In this document: positions 33,036 to 44,811 of the stretch, in pieces | How positions within the stretch are numbered: the stretch's first letter is position 1 | Layout: every line of letters begins with the position of its first letter | NCBI GenBank assembly: GCA_025667525.1 | Contig: CM046877.1 | Span: 261,551,706-261,615,705 of the forward strand | Source of the DNA: Glebionis coronaria | Lineage: Eukaryota; Streptophyta; Magnoliopsida; Asterales; Asteraceae | Length of the DNA: 64,000 nucleotides | Direction: 5' to 3' | Made by a program: the position numbers and the translations under genes | Notes under the pieces: generated by a model | Seen by the model: the letters and a program-made list of their open reading frames with translations, nothing else | Database searches by the model: none | What the model was told of the DNA's origin: nothing

Positions 33036-33760
33036 ACTCGGACCTCAAATAAGGAAAGTTTATCACGGATGATAACTTATCCTTCTCAACGAGAAATTAA
33101 TATTTCTCGGTCATGAGCTTCCTATAAAAACATTCCATGTTTTTAAGTTCATGAAAAACGACTTCTAAGTAAATGTCAGCTTAGAACTCGAACTTCAAAC
33201 TTAAGGAAAGTTTATCACGGATGATAACTTATCCTTCACAACATGAAATTAATTTTTCTCGGTCATGAGCTAGTCACAAAACATTAAAAGTTTTGAGCTC
33301 ATGTAAATCGGAATTTATTTTATAACTGTTGAACACATTTTTTCAAGAATTTCTCAAAGGTTTTTTTAAATCTTTCAAAATTGTGTGTTCAACACTCCCT
33401 TCCTCATATTGTGGTTTTTGAATCTCAAAACGTCATTTGTTATTTTGATCAATTTTTGAGGGGGGCATTTTAAAATCATGCATTTAATGTTGTTGGGTAC
33501 ATCTCCGATATTGTCATATTTTATGTATCCAACACATTCCGAAAATGATATAAAAATGTCAAATGTAATATATTATATCAGACTAGGCATCTCAACTCCG
33601 TAACTCAACATATTTTGTGGTGTCGTTTTTCCAAAATATTTTCAAATTTTGTTTCATGACACACATATACTGTTGAGGGGGAGCAACCCGACCAAAAAAG
33701 TTCCGTGATTCATGCGTGCACACATGTTTCTCTCCCAATCGGTTTTTAGAAATTGTCATA

Positions 33761-33829
33761 TTTTAATCAATTGGTATCTCTAATATTATATTTCTTATAT
33801 TAGAGATAGGGGATAAAATGTGATTAAAA
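33761..33829 (+). other. conserved hairpin in B 3' non-coding region
   Basis: Outer arms TTTTAATCA / TGATTAAAA and inner arms TATCTCTAATAT / ATATTAGAGATA. The same fold as in A. Confidence 0.75.
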
Positions 33830-35062
33830 TGTAATTTATATCGCAACATGTGATCTTAAAGACTCAAGTGCAACTCTTTCCTTCACATGCTAATCTATTT
33901 TGAATACCGATGCATGTGTGTAGGGGGAGTATTTCAGAAATGTAAAACTTTCAAAGTGTTAAAAGTTTTAATTTTTATCAAGCACTTTGAATGGTTTTCA
34001 ATGGTTTTATGGTTACGATCTTTACCTAAAACAACCTACTATCCACGACAGAACGATGGAGTCAAAAGGTGGTTTGGGATAGAAACTAAGTCCTATGATC
34101 CAACCAGAACCGGAGGGATCTACCCATGGACATTACATAGCTAGAAATAGTTGTCCTTAGGAAAGATGGAGTGGAATGAAGCTGAATGCAGACCAATTAC
34201 TTAAGTTAGCACTGGAACAATCACAACAAGGTGATAGTGATGACGTATTGGTAAGCATTGAAGGAGTTGAATATTCTACGCAACTTAGGTAGAAACCGAG
34301 TTAAAACATGTATTGAAGATAAGTGTCATGGACCCAGTGATGCGATGCACAAACCTTTCCCAGCCATTCGAGTTTCTCTCAAAAGAAACTTGTCTCATTG
34401 TCACGGATATCAACACGTATCTATTGACTTTCTCACTCCGAGTTAGTCAATATTGAAAAGGTGGCAGTCTGCTCCAGCCTCTGATTACCAAAATGCACTT
34501 ATCGAGTCTAGAGCCAAAAGAGATTACTCTATCATCTCATTAGGACACAATTGAGTCCTACGCATTATCCTTGTGATATTGCCAGAACATCTGAGTGATA
34601 CGATTCACAATGAAGATGGAAATCCTGCTTGAGCCAGCATCAAACAAGATCATGGTAGGTAACTTGTGCGATTCTACACGAATAAAACTTGTGAGAACTG
34701 GAATGCAACTAAGTTTAAATTCTTAAGTGATTTAAACTTGATTCCAAGTTTCTTCGCAAAATCCGTGTGATCTTGCTAGAACATTCAGAGTGACACTCTT
34801 TAGTGTTCACGGTGACAAATGTAAATCCTTCCAGTGTCAACCTCAAACAGCACTGCGGTAGGTGACATGCAAGATTCTCTAAGAATCGAGCTTGTGACAA
34901 ACTAAAAAGCAACAATGGTGTGATTCAATTAGAATCAAGCTTGTTCCAATAAATCAGAATTGACGACTCTAATCAGACGGATAATTTATCCTTATGATTA
35001 ACTCTTTAAGTTCGCAGTCTGCTTTGAGACGGTCGAGTAAAGAGAATTGGCTAGTACTGTCG

Positions 35063-35067
35063 GGAAA
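35063..35067 (+). repeat. target duplication GGAAA, left of D
   Basis: GGAAA before the left LTR of D, with partner at 59818-59822. B sequence resumes after it with ...CCTTGTCAAGGAGATTC, matching the uninterrupted A at about 23288. Confidence 0.93.
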
Positions 35068-38000
35068 TGGCGTAGTAAAATCGTACACGTTTTAGGAAAA
35101 ACGCGTATGAGTGGCAAGTATTAAGTTATACGCTTTAGGAAAAACGTAAAACCGAATAAATGCGGGTTCGTTCTCGAAGGAGGTGTGTGGATTAATGTGC
35201 CAATATATAAAATAACAATGTTTGGATTAGTGACGTTTTTGGTTTAGAAGAGAAAAAGTAAAGACGAGCTACGACTACGATTAAACTACGACGTTGACGT
35301 AAAACGCGAACGTAAATACGTAAAATGTGACGAAATTTAAAAATGAAACCTAAAAATTAATTAAAATATTAAACTAAGTCTTAAATAATATAAATAAGAA
35401 TAAAAGTCCAACAAATATATTTTAAAACCTTTTATTAATTAACTATTCAATTTTTAATGCTAATTAAAGCCCAAAAATTAAATATAATTAACAAAATGCC
35501 CAAAATATTAATTTATTGAACTAATAACTAACATATATTATTTAATGACTAAAAATTATTTTTTTCTAAATTTTAAAAACTATTTTTCTATTTTTAAATG
35601 ACTTAAAACTATTTTTTAATTAAAATATTCATAAAAAAATAATAAAATAATGCCAAAATTAATTTGACAATTTTAAAAATCCTAATTTACCCTAATGAAC
35701 AGTAGAAAATTGAAAAAGTTTGAAAAATGTAAAAATTTGCACTAAAAGACAAAACTATTTAATAATTAAACCCTAATTAACTTAAATTAATTATAAAAAA
35801 TAATTAAAAAGGTGAACAGTAACTAATTTTTAAACTAAAAATCTTAAATTAATATTCTGAATCTAAGAAAAATTTTAAAACTAAAAAAATGATAATTTTT
35901 TACACTAGATGACAAAAAACAGTAATTAAAAAAGGTAATTAAAACGGCTAATTAATCTACAAATTACTTAATGAACAGTAACTTAAAAATAAATTATACT
36001 GAAAAATCAAGAATAAAATAAGAAAAATAATGCAAAAAGAATCAGGTCCTAATACCTATTTTTTACCACTAAAGACAAAAAAGTAAGATGTGATAGTGAC
36101 ACTTTTTGTGTTTCTGTCTTTTAGTGTAGCAGTGGCTACAACAAAGCTATCAGTGGGAAAGGAGTTCCCACTGACAGTGAAAAAAAACGGGTCTGTGGAG
36201 AATTGTGCTTAGAACTTGTTCATTTGTTGATGATTCTTGGCAACAAGGGCACCCCCACACTCATGGAAGTGTGGGGAGTCAATATAAACAAGAAAAAGAG
36301 CAAGTACAATACAAAATTCACACACAATATAGCAAAATTCAGTTGCTGTGACAAATAGGGGGGCTGTGGGGGCAGTTGCTAATCTACTTGGCAAATAAAT
36401 GAATTTCAGAGCTCAAATCTTTGCATACAACCCAACCAAAACACAACCAAGCTGTTTAGAACCCTAGTTTAACCTATACTCTAACAGAATCCAAGCTTGA
36501 TGGGCAAAATTAAGCTAAAACAAGGCAGAATGATGCATTTACTGAATTTTAAGCTATAAAGGCCAAATTTCAAACATGCAAATGCTTAATTCTTGCCACA
36601 AGACTGAAGCAAATGATTTTTTAAACCAACACTACCCTAATTGAGTATATTAAAACTACTTCTAGGCCAAATATATGTCACACACTTAACCTAACAAGCA
36701 GATCCAAACACCCCTTTATATTCAGAAAACTAAAATTATGAAAGAACTTTTAAAAACAACTAATCACAACCTATCCAATCTAGCATAGATACACTTCAAA
36801 CATGATAAGAATACAAATTAACAGTTAAATAACCAAATGCAAGCATTGATAAGCAGATTCATACCAAACTCAAAGAACCAAGGAAATATTCAAGAAGGTT
36901 CAAGCCTAACCTTGGGCTGATGCCTTTTCTTGAACACTTCTAGCTTAAATGAGCTTATATGCTGCTTATGAAGATGTGTAGAGAGCCCCTACTGAGATTC
37001 TACAACAGAATCAGGGGTGACTATGTCTTCAATAAAAATGAATGGAAATATGGAATCTTGATGAAGCCTTTTGGAACCTGCACAAACAAACACACAAAAC
37101 AAAGAGAAACAGTGACCTGTGAGCAAACAAATAAGCTATAAGCAAGCTTATTAATTAAGCTGCTATAGCTTATAAGCTTATGCTAAAAAAAAAAAATATT
37201 GAAAACTGATTTTTCTTTCTGAAATTTTTGGAACACAAAACTTTGAAACCTTGGATAACAACTTAACCAAATTATGAATTCAGTCCCATGAATCCACTTT
37301 CACTTCATCATGAACTGAATTCATGAACCTTTTTCAAGAAATTTTAAAAATATAAATTTTCTGAAAATCCTTAGAACACGTTTTTAAAACCTATAACTAA
37401 ATTGCAAATTTTAAGTAAAGGTTACACTAAAAAAACATTAAAAAGAAGATGGAACTCAGTAATTTGCAAAGCTTAAAAGTTTCATTTTCATTAATAATCT
37501 TAAAATTTACAAAAACTAGAACAAAAGGGCAAACCACATGTTGGTGCTCCTTTTATAAGCAACTAAAGATCATTCTAGAATAACAAAACCCTAAACATGA
37601 AAATTCCACTATTGCCCTTGGTCAATTCGTTTGAATTCAGTCAAAAGTTGGTATCATGTGATGATGTTGAGAAGCCAGCTGTGAAGGATGATCAGGACCC
37701 TTAAACGAACATTGGAGGCCAAGGAATGTTTTTTGGTTCGTTGATTTACTGACCTCCTTTGTTTTCTTCTTCTTTGTGGGGCAGGGGGCACATGGGATGG
37801 TCTATTGGTGAAAGTGATGGACGTTTTGGGAGGTGGGATGGGTTTAGGATAAGGTCAATTAGGGATCTGCTAATTATTAGCAAGAAACCCTATGGTTAAG
37901 ATCTAATTCGGGCTTAGGGTTTATGTTGGGATGAAGGAGGATTAGCAGGGTTTTAATCCAAGGTAAGGGTTGGGTGAATTTAAAAAACTGTTTCCCCAAC

Positions 38001-38655
38001 TAATCTTTTATTAATCTAATTTAAATAAAATCAGTTAACTAAAAAAACTAGTGGGATATGACGTGTTGATTTGGTGTAATGTGATTGGGTGATGGGTGAG
38101 TGGGGATGATGTGTCATGAGGTGAATGGCTGGGAGAGTTTTGTTTGTCTGGTCCAAATGCCCCCCAAACTTTCTTCACTTGGTCACTTTGATTAAAACTT
38201 CATCAACGCCCCATTTGGCTGTGACAACTTTGGCCAAGTTGTCGTTTTTGGCACAATGTTTTTCAAAGCTTGTTTATAAGGTTTTTTATGCATAAATTGC
38301 ATTCTTCAAGGACCAAATGTGTATATTCTTGAAACATAAGGGACCCCATTGTAATATTTGAGATTTTCAGGGGTATTAAGTGACAAGTCTTCAATAATTG
38401 AGGGACCATTCTTGCCAAATCTTCAAACTTCAAGGACTTGATAGGAAAATCATGATTCGGGTCCGGTTCTTTGTGCGGCTTCGTTTCCCGTGTTCGTTTT
38501 TGCTTGATTCCTTTGATCTTTTGGTGAATTCACGATATCCATACCTAAAATACACAATGAACAAATACAAGCACATATATGGGTATTTTGATGATATTTT
38601 AAGCGTTTTAAGCCCGATTTGGACGATGAGACTATGTATAAATACAGTCTCATCA
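35068..38655 (-). repeat. D LTR1 (3' LTR of D1)
   Basis: 3588 bp. On the minus strand it begins TGATGAGACT and ends CTACGCCA (the middle and right copies end CTACACCA). Its start is a hairpin: GATGAGACT (38625-38633) and AGTCTCATC (38646-38654) on the plus strand. TATAAAAG at 37550-37557 (minus). Very AT-rich from 35340 to 36060. Confidence 0.93.
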
Positions 38656-38667
38656 CTCCCCCATACT
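38656..38667 (-). promoter_or_regulatory. D1 polypurine tract
   Basis: Minus strand AGTATGGGGGAG directly before LTR1. Confidence 0.85.
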
Positions 38668-40535
38668 AAACCATTGCCGTGTCCCCACGCAATGCTAGAA
38701 TTAAGTATCATAGCACTTCCAAAATTCATTTTATGATGACTATTATTCAAGACATAAATTTAAATAAACTACTACACGTGTTTTAGACATAATGTTTTGT
38801 CTTCATCACGAGAATGTGACTTTTAGGATCATAGAACAAGAACACGTGAATGCTTCGTTAGAAATAATTTCGTCGTCCTCGATTTTCACCCAATTCCATG
38901 CTAAGCGTGTAACGAGATCATTGTTATTATAAGTTAGCAACACGATCATATCTCATGAGTGTTAATTACGAACCTAAACTCCCTTATTCCTACTTGGTAT
39001 CTCTTATATTTTATTTTGTCTTAATGATCACGAGGATACATCATCGACTTATGCGTGAATAGAGATTAAGTCTAAAAATAGAGTTTTAACGGTGTAACCA
39101 AAATCATTAAATTAATAATTCATCCCAATAGACAACGATGTCAAAAAATTAAGTCAACAAGAAGGATCGATAAACACGATTTTATAACGGTTTTGAACAT
39201 GAGACTTATTACCAAGACTTTTATACGCCCCCTAACGGAAGGGCCTTATTATCTTTGGTTTACCTCCATCTTTTATTCAACTTCGCCATGAAGCTTTTAT
39301 TATGACTTCGGTCTTGCCTTGCCTTTTATTATCCGCCTCATCGGTGGTTTTATTAGCCAAAGACGTATATCCTCACGCTAAAGCGAATTTTGGATCTTTA
39401 AAGCTTCGAAGATTAAGGCTTGATTCACTTTCAATTTGGGCATAGATTTTTCGGCCTTGTGAGCTTCAAATTTTTGCTTAATTTAGGTGAGCACTTGAAA
39501 TCTTATTATTAGGTGAAGCTTTCGATTATTCGGGTGCCAATACTTCAAAACCGTGACGTTGGCGATACCTTAATGTTTTCCCAATTTAATTACATGGAAG
39601 CTACCAAAACAAATTAGAAACCCAATAATAGTGACTAAACCGCTAAATCAATATTTATTAACAATTTATTATGCAAAAGCGTTGGGAGAATAAGCTAATA
39701 ATTACTACACATAAGATCGTGACGATTACGAGACTTATAAATAACTCTATCATTTCTCGTCCTCATTTAAGAGACTTAGCCTAAAAAGTTAAGGAATCGA
39801 AGCTAAGTGCTCAACACGCACGGTCGAGTCAAAAATTACTCTCGTTCTCACCATCGGAAAACCTACATTCGTGTCTTAAACACTTATGAAAAACTAGAAA
39901 AAAATTTAAAATTTGGCCATTTTTAGCCTTATTTGCAACAAAACGATAGCAAAAAATATGAATATTGGATAGCGTGTTGACGTAAGCAAGGTGAAGTATC
40001 TACTCACCCCCCCCCCCCCCCATACTAAAACTAAACATTGTCCTCAATGTTTCGAGTCTAGGGGTGTAAACACCCCCATACTAGAGACGAAGTCGAATGC
40101 TTAATCTCGAGCATGGAAAGGGTAAAACGAATAACCTAAAACCATTTATGAATTATGCTAATAAGATAAACGTTAGAACATAAAAGGATATCATCGGATA
40201 TCGGAATCTCCAAAGGCAACGATCGAAGCTCGAGTGATCCGTAAAACGAACACGAGAGGCTTCAATGATGACGATGAACCTAATAGATCACAATCACAAA
40301 CAACCACGAAACAAAGGTAGGAAGAGCACAAGTCCCCTCGTTATATTAAACTAAGAAAGCGATAATATATACAAGGATAAGCATGAGAATCCCCCACGGG
40401 GCACCTTGTTTTTGATAACCGAGTCAAAAGCTTGACTCGAATCCCCATAAATGTGATCATTTAGGGATAATCTTGGTATGGTCATTTTTGGTGGGACTTA
40501 CATGATAAACAAGGCCCAAAAGTACATGGAGTACT
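38668..40535 (-). other. D1 non-coding region between protease ORF and PPT
   Basis: This is where pol should be. No ORF above about 60 codons resembles RT, RNase H or integrase on either strand. It contains two further TAGTATGGGGG copies, one at 40007-40026 with a run of 15 C on the plus strand, one at 40072-40082. Confidence 0.8.
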
Positions 40536-43040
40536 TTAAAAACCCGATAAGCGTATACCGGGGTCAAAGATAGCGTCTTCGTTTTCGGATGAAAGACGAA
40601 ACAACGCTACTTCAACCGAAGCCGAAACCCCAAAGGGGTAGAAGAAAAGAGATAAGAAGTAGAAAGGCGGGGCAAATGGTAAGTCAAACTTATGAGCAAC
40701 TCGAGGTAGACTCACACCAAGCAAATGAAAAGATTTTCCATTTATTGCATCGGTGGAAGACCGAGATTTCCCTTTACAAGCAATTCCGGGATCGTAAATC
40801 TCGTCCTCGGTGGTAAAGTGTGAGGGAACATTTGGGGCTTCCCCCATACTAAAACCACACCAACCGTCGTCAAAAGGAGTAGACGAGGTGGTAGTACTCA
40901 TATAACGATGTGATGACGGAGTTAAACATGTAGAAAAATCATTTAAAACATTTTTAAAATCTTTTCCTTTTTCATCGTTCAAAAACTCTTTATGAAAACC
41001 CGATTTAATGATGTCGAAAATATTTGGCGTGTCAAATTCAAAATTAGTCGCGCTAAAAATCCTCACATTTAAGTCATTGGTGGGAGGGGGTGGCGGATTA
41101 TATAAGTTCTCAAAACGTTTGTCAATAAAGAACACCGCCCCCTCGGGGTCAACATACTCGTCATCCTCATGACCGTCGATCTCATCGATTTCTTCATCAA
41201 AGATAGGCTTGTCAAACCATGGTTTGTCATTCCCCTCCTTGAGTATCTTAGAAACTCTCTCGAAGAGATCACGATCAAGTACGAAACCATCATTCTTTTG
41301 TGGGGATCGTTGATAAGTTAGATCCTCACGAATGTGGTAAACGTCATTCTCAAATGAGGAGTGTTGATTAGGTAACTCCTCGAGAATGGGATTTGTGGTG
41401 GTCACATGAGTTGGTTCGTCATCGAAAATAAGACGTTCTAACTCATTAAGTTCATCCTCGATCTTGAAAAGGTCGACCTCACTCGTAGGTGGAAGTGAAG
41501 GCATAAGAGCTAGCTCTCGTTCAATGATTTCCTCAATCTCTGGATCAAACTCATAATCATCGTACTTCACATGTTTCTTCTTAGGAGAATCAAAAATTGC
41601 ATGTGGATGTCTAAGTACGTGATCAAGCTCGGCAAAATCGCCACCGTCATCGTCAAAGAAAGAGTCGATGTGAGCACTCACAACCATGGACTTACAAGCA
41701 CTAGGGCTACGCTTAGGTGACTTTTCTAAGACGAGAGGATCGATGTCGATAAACCCTTTAGCCTCAACGGGTGTTGGGCTAGGCAAAGGAGGCACTTCGA
41801 TGGAGTTAGAAGTTGAAGCCTCAAAGACATGGTCCTTCGAAGGTGGTGAAGACGAATCCATTTTGGTCATTGTCGTGATGGCATTAACGTCACCCTTCGG
41901 AATTGGTGTTTCACTTGTTTCGCTAAAAACATCCCAAAGTGAGTTTTCATCCATAAATTTACACATACCCTTTTGAATTAGGTACACGTATTCTTTATCA
42001 TTAAAATCATCATCTTTAAAACCGTTTTTCTTAATTCTTTCAAAACATGCGTCAAGCTTCATTCTTTCCGCTAAAGTAAACATTTTGAAATCATTAGAAT
42101 TTGAATCATTAGGTTTTGAAACCTCGGTTTTTTCATTCTCATAAAATCCTTGGGATTTTCTAGCGAAAAAGTCTATTTTCTCGTCCCCATATCTCATAGT
42201 AAGTCTCCCCTCGTGAACGTCGATTACGGTTCTAGCTGTCGATAAGAATGGTCGGCCTAAAATAATGGGACATTTAGGGTCACACTCGTAATCGGATATA
42301 ACGAAATCCGCGGGAAAAACAAACTTTCCAATCCTAACATAGACATCCTCGGTTATTCCAATTGGTATTAGTGGAGTACAATTTGCAAGCTCGATTGTCA
42401 TGTTCGTGGGGGTAAGCGAAGGCAATCTCATCAATTTCCAAAGAGAATGAGGCATGAGATTGATGCTAGCACCTAAATCGGCAAGGGCTAAACATCCCTC
42501 AATCTCGGAAAAATCACAAGGTAGTAGAAATTGGCCCGGATCCTTTTCCTTTCTCGGCATACGCCTTTTTGGTTTTTTAAGAAGGATTGAGGCACAAGTT
42601 TCTTCAAGGGTTACTTTGGTAAGGTCGACAAAGCTCTCTTTTTGAACCGTGGATGGAAATTGAGGTACACGAGGGTGTGCACTCTTTTCCTTGGTCGCCA
42701 CGTTCACCCCATCGACTTTAGAACAAGAAGACGTCTTAGAAGTCGAGGGTTGAGAGGGATAAACAACACGGAATCCTTCAAGGTTAGTGGTAATCACACG
42801 ACCTTTCTCACGAGACGAGGCGGCTTTACATTGTTCTTTCGGATTAGCAACGGTGTCACTAGGTAACGAACTTGATGACGAACCCGAGGCTTTGTTCATT
42901 ATGGCCGAAAACATCTTTTTAATATCAATTTGCCCTTGCTCAATCTTCGTGTTTTGCAATTTCAAAGTATTTGTAAAGTCGTTTTTCAAAGTACCAATTT
43001 CTCCCTCTAATCGTCTCATATTAGCCTCATTCGTTTTCAT
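40536..43040 (-). CDS. D1 protease with long C-terminal extension
   Basis: 834 codons. N-terminal part is the end of gag (MKTNEANMRRLEGEIGTL, coiled coil). An aspartic protease domain follows: [16 protein letters not shown] with the Asp at residue 188, then GKFVFPADFVISDYE and PIILGRPFLSTARTVID near residues 240-268, the fold typical of Athila/Tat gag-pol. The remaining 500 residues are acidic and unfamiliar (NAITTMTKMDSSSPPS, EEIDEIDGHEDDEYVDPEGA, DDGWCGFSMGEAPNV), and the frame ends without entering RT. The frame joins upstream gag through a TAA at about 43110. Confidence 0.82.
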   Translation of the reverse strand: MKTNEANMRRLEGEIGTLKNDFTNTLKLQNTKIEQGQIDIKKMFSAIMNKASGSSSSSLPSDTVANPKEQCKAASSREKGRVITTNLEGFRVVYPSQPSTSKTSSCSKVDGVNVATKEKSAHPRVPQFPSTVQKESFVDLTKVTLEETCASILLKKPKRRMPRKEKDPGQFLLPCDFSEIEGCLALADLGASINLMPHSLWKLMRLPSLTPTNMTIELANCTPLIPIGITEDVYVRIGKFVFPADFVISDYECDPKCPIILGRPFLSTARTVIDVHEGRLTMRYGDEKIDFFARKSQGFYENEKTEVSKPNDSNSNDFKMFTLAERMKLDACFERIKKNGFKDDDFNDKEYVYLIQKGMCKFMDENSLWDVFSETSETPIPKGDVNAITTMTKMDSSSPPSKDHVFEASTSNSIEVPPLPSPTPVEAKGFIDIDPLVLEKSPKRSPSACKSMVVSAHIDSFFDDDGGDFAELDHVLRHPHAIFDSPKKKHVKYDDYEFDPEIEEIIERELALMPSLPPTSEVDLFKIEDELNELERLIFDDEPTHVTTTNPILEELPNQHSSFENDVYHIREDLTYQRSPQKNDGFVLDRDLFERVSKILKEGNDKPWFDKPIFDEEIDEIDGHEDDEYVDPEGAVFFIDKRFENLYNPPPPPTNDLNVRIFSATNFEFDTPNIFDIIKSGFHKEFLNDEKGKDFKNVLNDFSTCLTPSSHRYMSTTTSSTPFDDGWCGFSMGEAPNVPSHFTTEDEIYDPGIACKGKSRSSTDAINGKSFHLLGVSLPRVAHKFDLPFAPPFYFLSLFFYPFGVSASVEVALFRLSSENEDAIFDPGIRLSGF

Positions 43041-43109
43041 GTAATTTTGAAAATCGTTTGACGAACTATTTTGATTAGAATTAAAGTTCCCTTGGTTTTG
43101 ATTGTTTCT

Positions 43110-43793
43110 TTAAAAATTTCCTTGATTACCACTTGAAAAGTTGTTTCCTTGATTGTAGTTATTTGAAAAATTCGAGTTTTGGTTATTATCTCGATTTTGC
43201 CAAGTTATATTATGACCTTGATTATAACCTCCTTGATTTTGATTCGAAAAATTTCCTTGTTGATTGTTTCCTTGAAAATTGTTTCGATTTTGAAAATTGT
43301 TGCCTTGGTTATAATTTCCTTGTTGTGATGGACCGGCGTTATTTTGATTTTGATTAGAAAAATTGTTGTTTAACGCACTCACATTCGACGTTTGGCCATC
43401 CGTAGTCGCACACTCGTAATAATTATGAGGTCCACCACAAAACGTACACGAAACCTCAACCGCTTTCACCGTAGCGGGAGCGTCTTTCTTTTGCATCTCA
43501 ACGAGAAAAGACGTAAACACATTCGTCAACTTGTCGACTTTTGCATCAACCCTCTCAATGTCGCGATTAGAACTACTAACATTGGCGACATTGGCAACAC
43601 TCGGTGCATTGCGGAGTTGGTAAACCTTGGATCGGTTTTCGATAATTATCAAAGCTTCTCTCGGAGTTTTACACAAAAAGTTGCCACCGGCGGCGAAATT
43701 CAACGAGTCTTGTTCGTGAAAATTAAGACCGTTGTAAAACGTATCGATTTGGTGCAACTCGGAAAAACCATGGTGAGGACATTGCCTAAGCAA
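43110..43793 (-). pseudogene. gag: D1 gag C-terminus with zinc knuckle and N/Q/G-rich region
   Basis: Blocks FSELHQIDTFYNGLN and TPREALIIIENRSK, then the knuckle CTFCGGPHNYYEC (CX2CX3HX4C, C116 to C128 of the 227-residue piece), typical of Athila/Tat gag. An N/Q/G/F-rich low-complexity region of about 90 residues follows. It ends at TAA, which is CAA (Gln) in D2, and the frame continues into the protease ORF. Upstream it is cut off by the 428-bp duplication and a one-base deletion near 43838. Confidence 0.8.
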
Positions 43794-44519
43794 CTCCTTA
43801 AAACGATCCCACGCGTCTCTAAAAGATTCATTCGATTTTGCTCAAATTTTGTAATCTCGTTTTTGAAAAACGTTGTCTTAGACGGCGGGAAAAAATAATT
43901 AACGAACTTGGAAACGAGATCCTTCCACGTAACTATGGAATTAGGTGGCTCTTTCTCGTACCAATCCTTGGCGGCACCATCGAGCGAGTACGGAAAAAGC
44001 ATAAGCTTGACGACATCGGTGTCGACGTTCTTAAACTTGCTCGTGGCCAAAAGACGATCAAAATTCCGAATATGGTCGTGAGGATTATCGGAGTTTTACA
44101 CAAAAAGTTGCCACCGGCGGCGGAATTCAACGAGTCTTGTTCGTGAAAATTAAGACCGTTGTAAAACGTATCGATTTGGTGCAACTCGGAAAAACCATGG
44201 TGAGGACATTGCCTAAGCAACTCCTTAAAACGATCCCACGCGTCTCTAAAAGATTCATTCGATTTTTGCTCAAATTTTGTAATCTCGTTTTTGAAAAACG
44301 TTGTCTTAGACGGTGGGAAAAAATAATTAACGAACTTGGAAACGAGATCCTTCCACGTAACTATGGAATTAGGTGGCTCTTTCTCGTACCAATCCTTGGC
44401 GGCACCATCGAGCGAGTACGGAAAAAGCATAAGCTTGACGACATCGGTGTCGACGTTCTTAAACTTGCTCGTGGCCAAAAGACGATCAAAATTCCGAATA
44501 TGGTCGTGAGGATTATCGG
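43665..44519 (-). repeat. 428-bp tandem duplication inside D1 gag
   Basis: Units 43665-44091 (427 bp, one base deleted near 43838) and 44092-44519. The junction shows TCGG microhomology. As 428 is not a multiple of 3, it puts gag out of frame. D2 has the same duplication at the same breakpoints. Confidence 0.92.
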
Positions 44520-44811
44520 CTTCACGACCTCGAAACTTCGTAGCTTGAATCAACGAAAGCATTCCGCTCTTGATCTCAAAATTCTCCGCCTCGATAGCGG
44601 GAATTACGATCGTGTCTCCATAACCCTCGGTGGGCGCTAGGAGCAATTCCATCATCGAACGATTGTCGGCCATCTCCTCTACGGTTTCTTCAACAACGAT
44701 ATTAGGAACGTCGGTTTCTAATTCTCGTCTACGTCGTCGATTCCTTCGATTACGATTGCGTCGATTCGAAGCTTCGCTAGAATTGGAATAATCCTTCGAT
44801 CGAGTGCGCAT
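43933..44811 (-). pseudogene. gag: D1 gag, N-terminal and capsid part
   Basis: ATG at 44811. Arg-rich start (MRTRSKDYSN, then RNRRNRRRRR), then the Retrotrans_gag-type region: KFRGREADNPHDHIRNF, FPYSLDGAAKDWYEKEPP, SIVTWKDLVSKFVNYFFP, and FRDAWDRFKELLRQCPHHGF. Residues after NFLCKTP (about 241 onwards) are out-of-frame translation across the duplication junction. Confidence 0.85.

Larger units (their letters stand above)
33036..35067 (+). other. B 3' non-coding region, left of D
   Basis: No gene. Homologous to A's 3' non-coding region. Hairpins around 33105-33170, 33245-33310, 33340-33395 and 33761-33829, and G-rich purine tracts at about 33450, 33672, 33806 and 33921. Two diverged copies of the roughly 200-bp repeat lie at 34555-34940. 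It is interrupted at 35067 by D. Confidence 0.75.

Noticed and set aside
38398..38750. Overlapping 106-112 codon frames on both strands near the D LTR end (also near 48995 and 59592)
   Set aside because: They lie within the LTR, overlap each other on opposite strands, and have no protein features.
38668..40535. Hidden RT or integrase in D
   Set aside because: Looked for YxDD, HHCC and DDE blocks in the open stretches on both strands and found none; only short frames exist.
43392..44640. Plus-strand open frames of 167-251 codons over D gag (also 53955-54710)
   Set aside because: They are the antisense of the gag capsid region, repeat with the duplication, and resemble no protein; the minus strand carries clear gag motifs.
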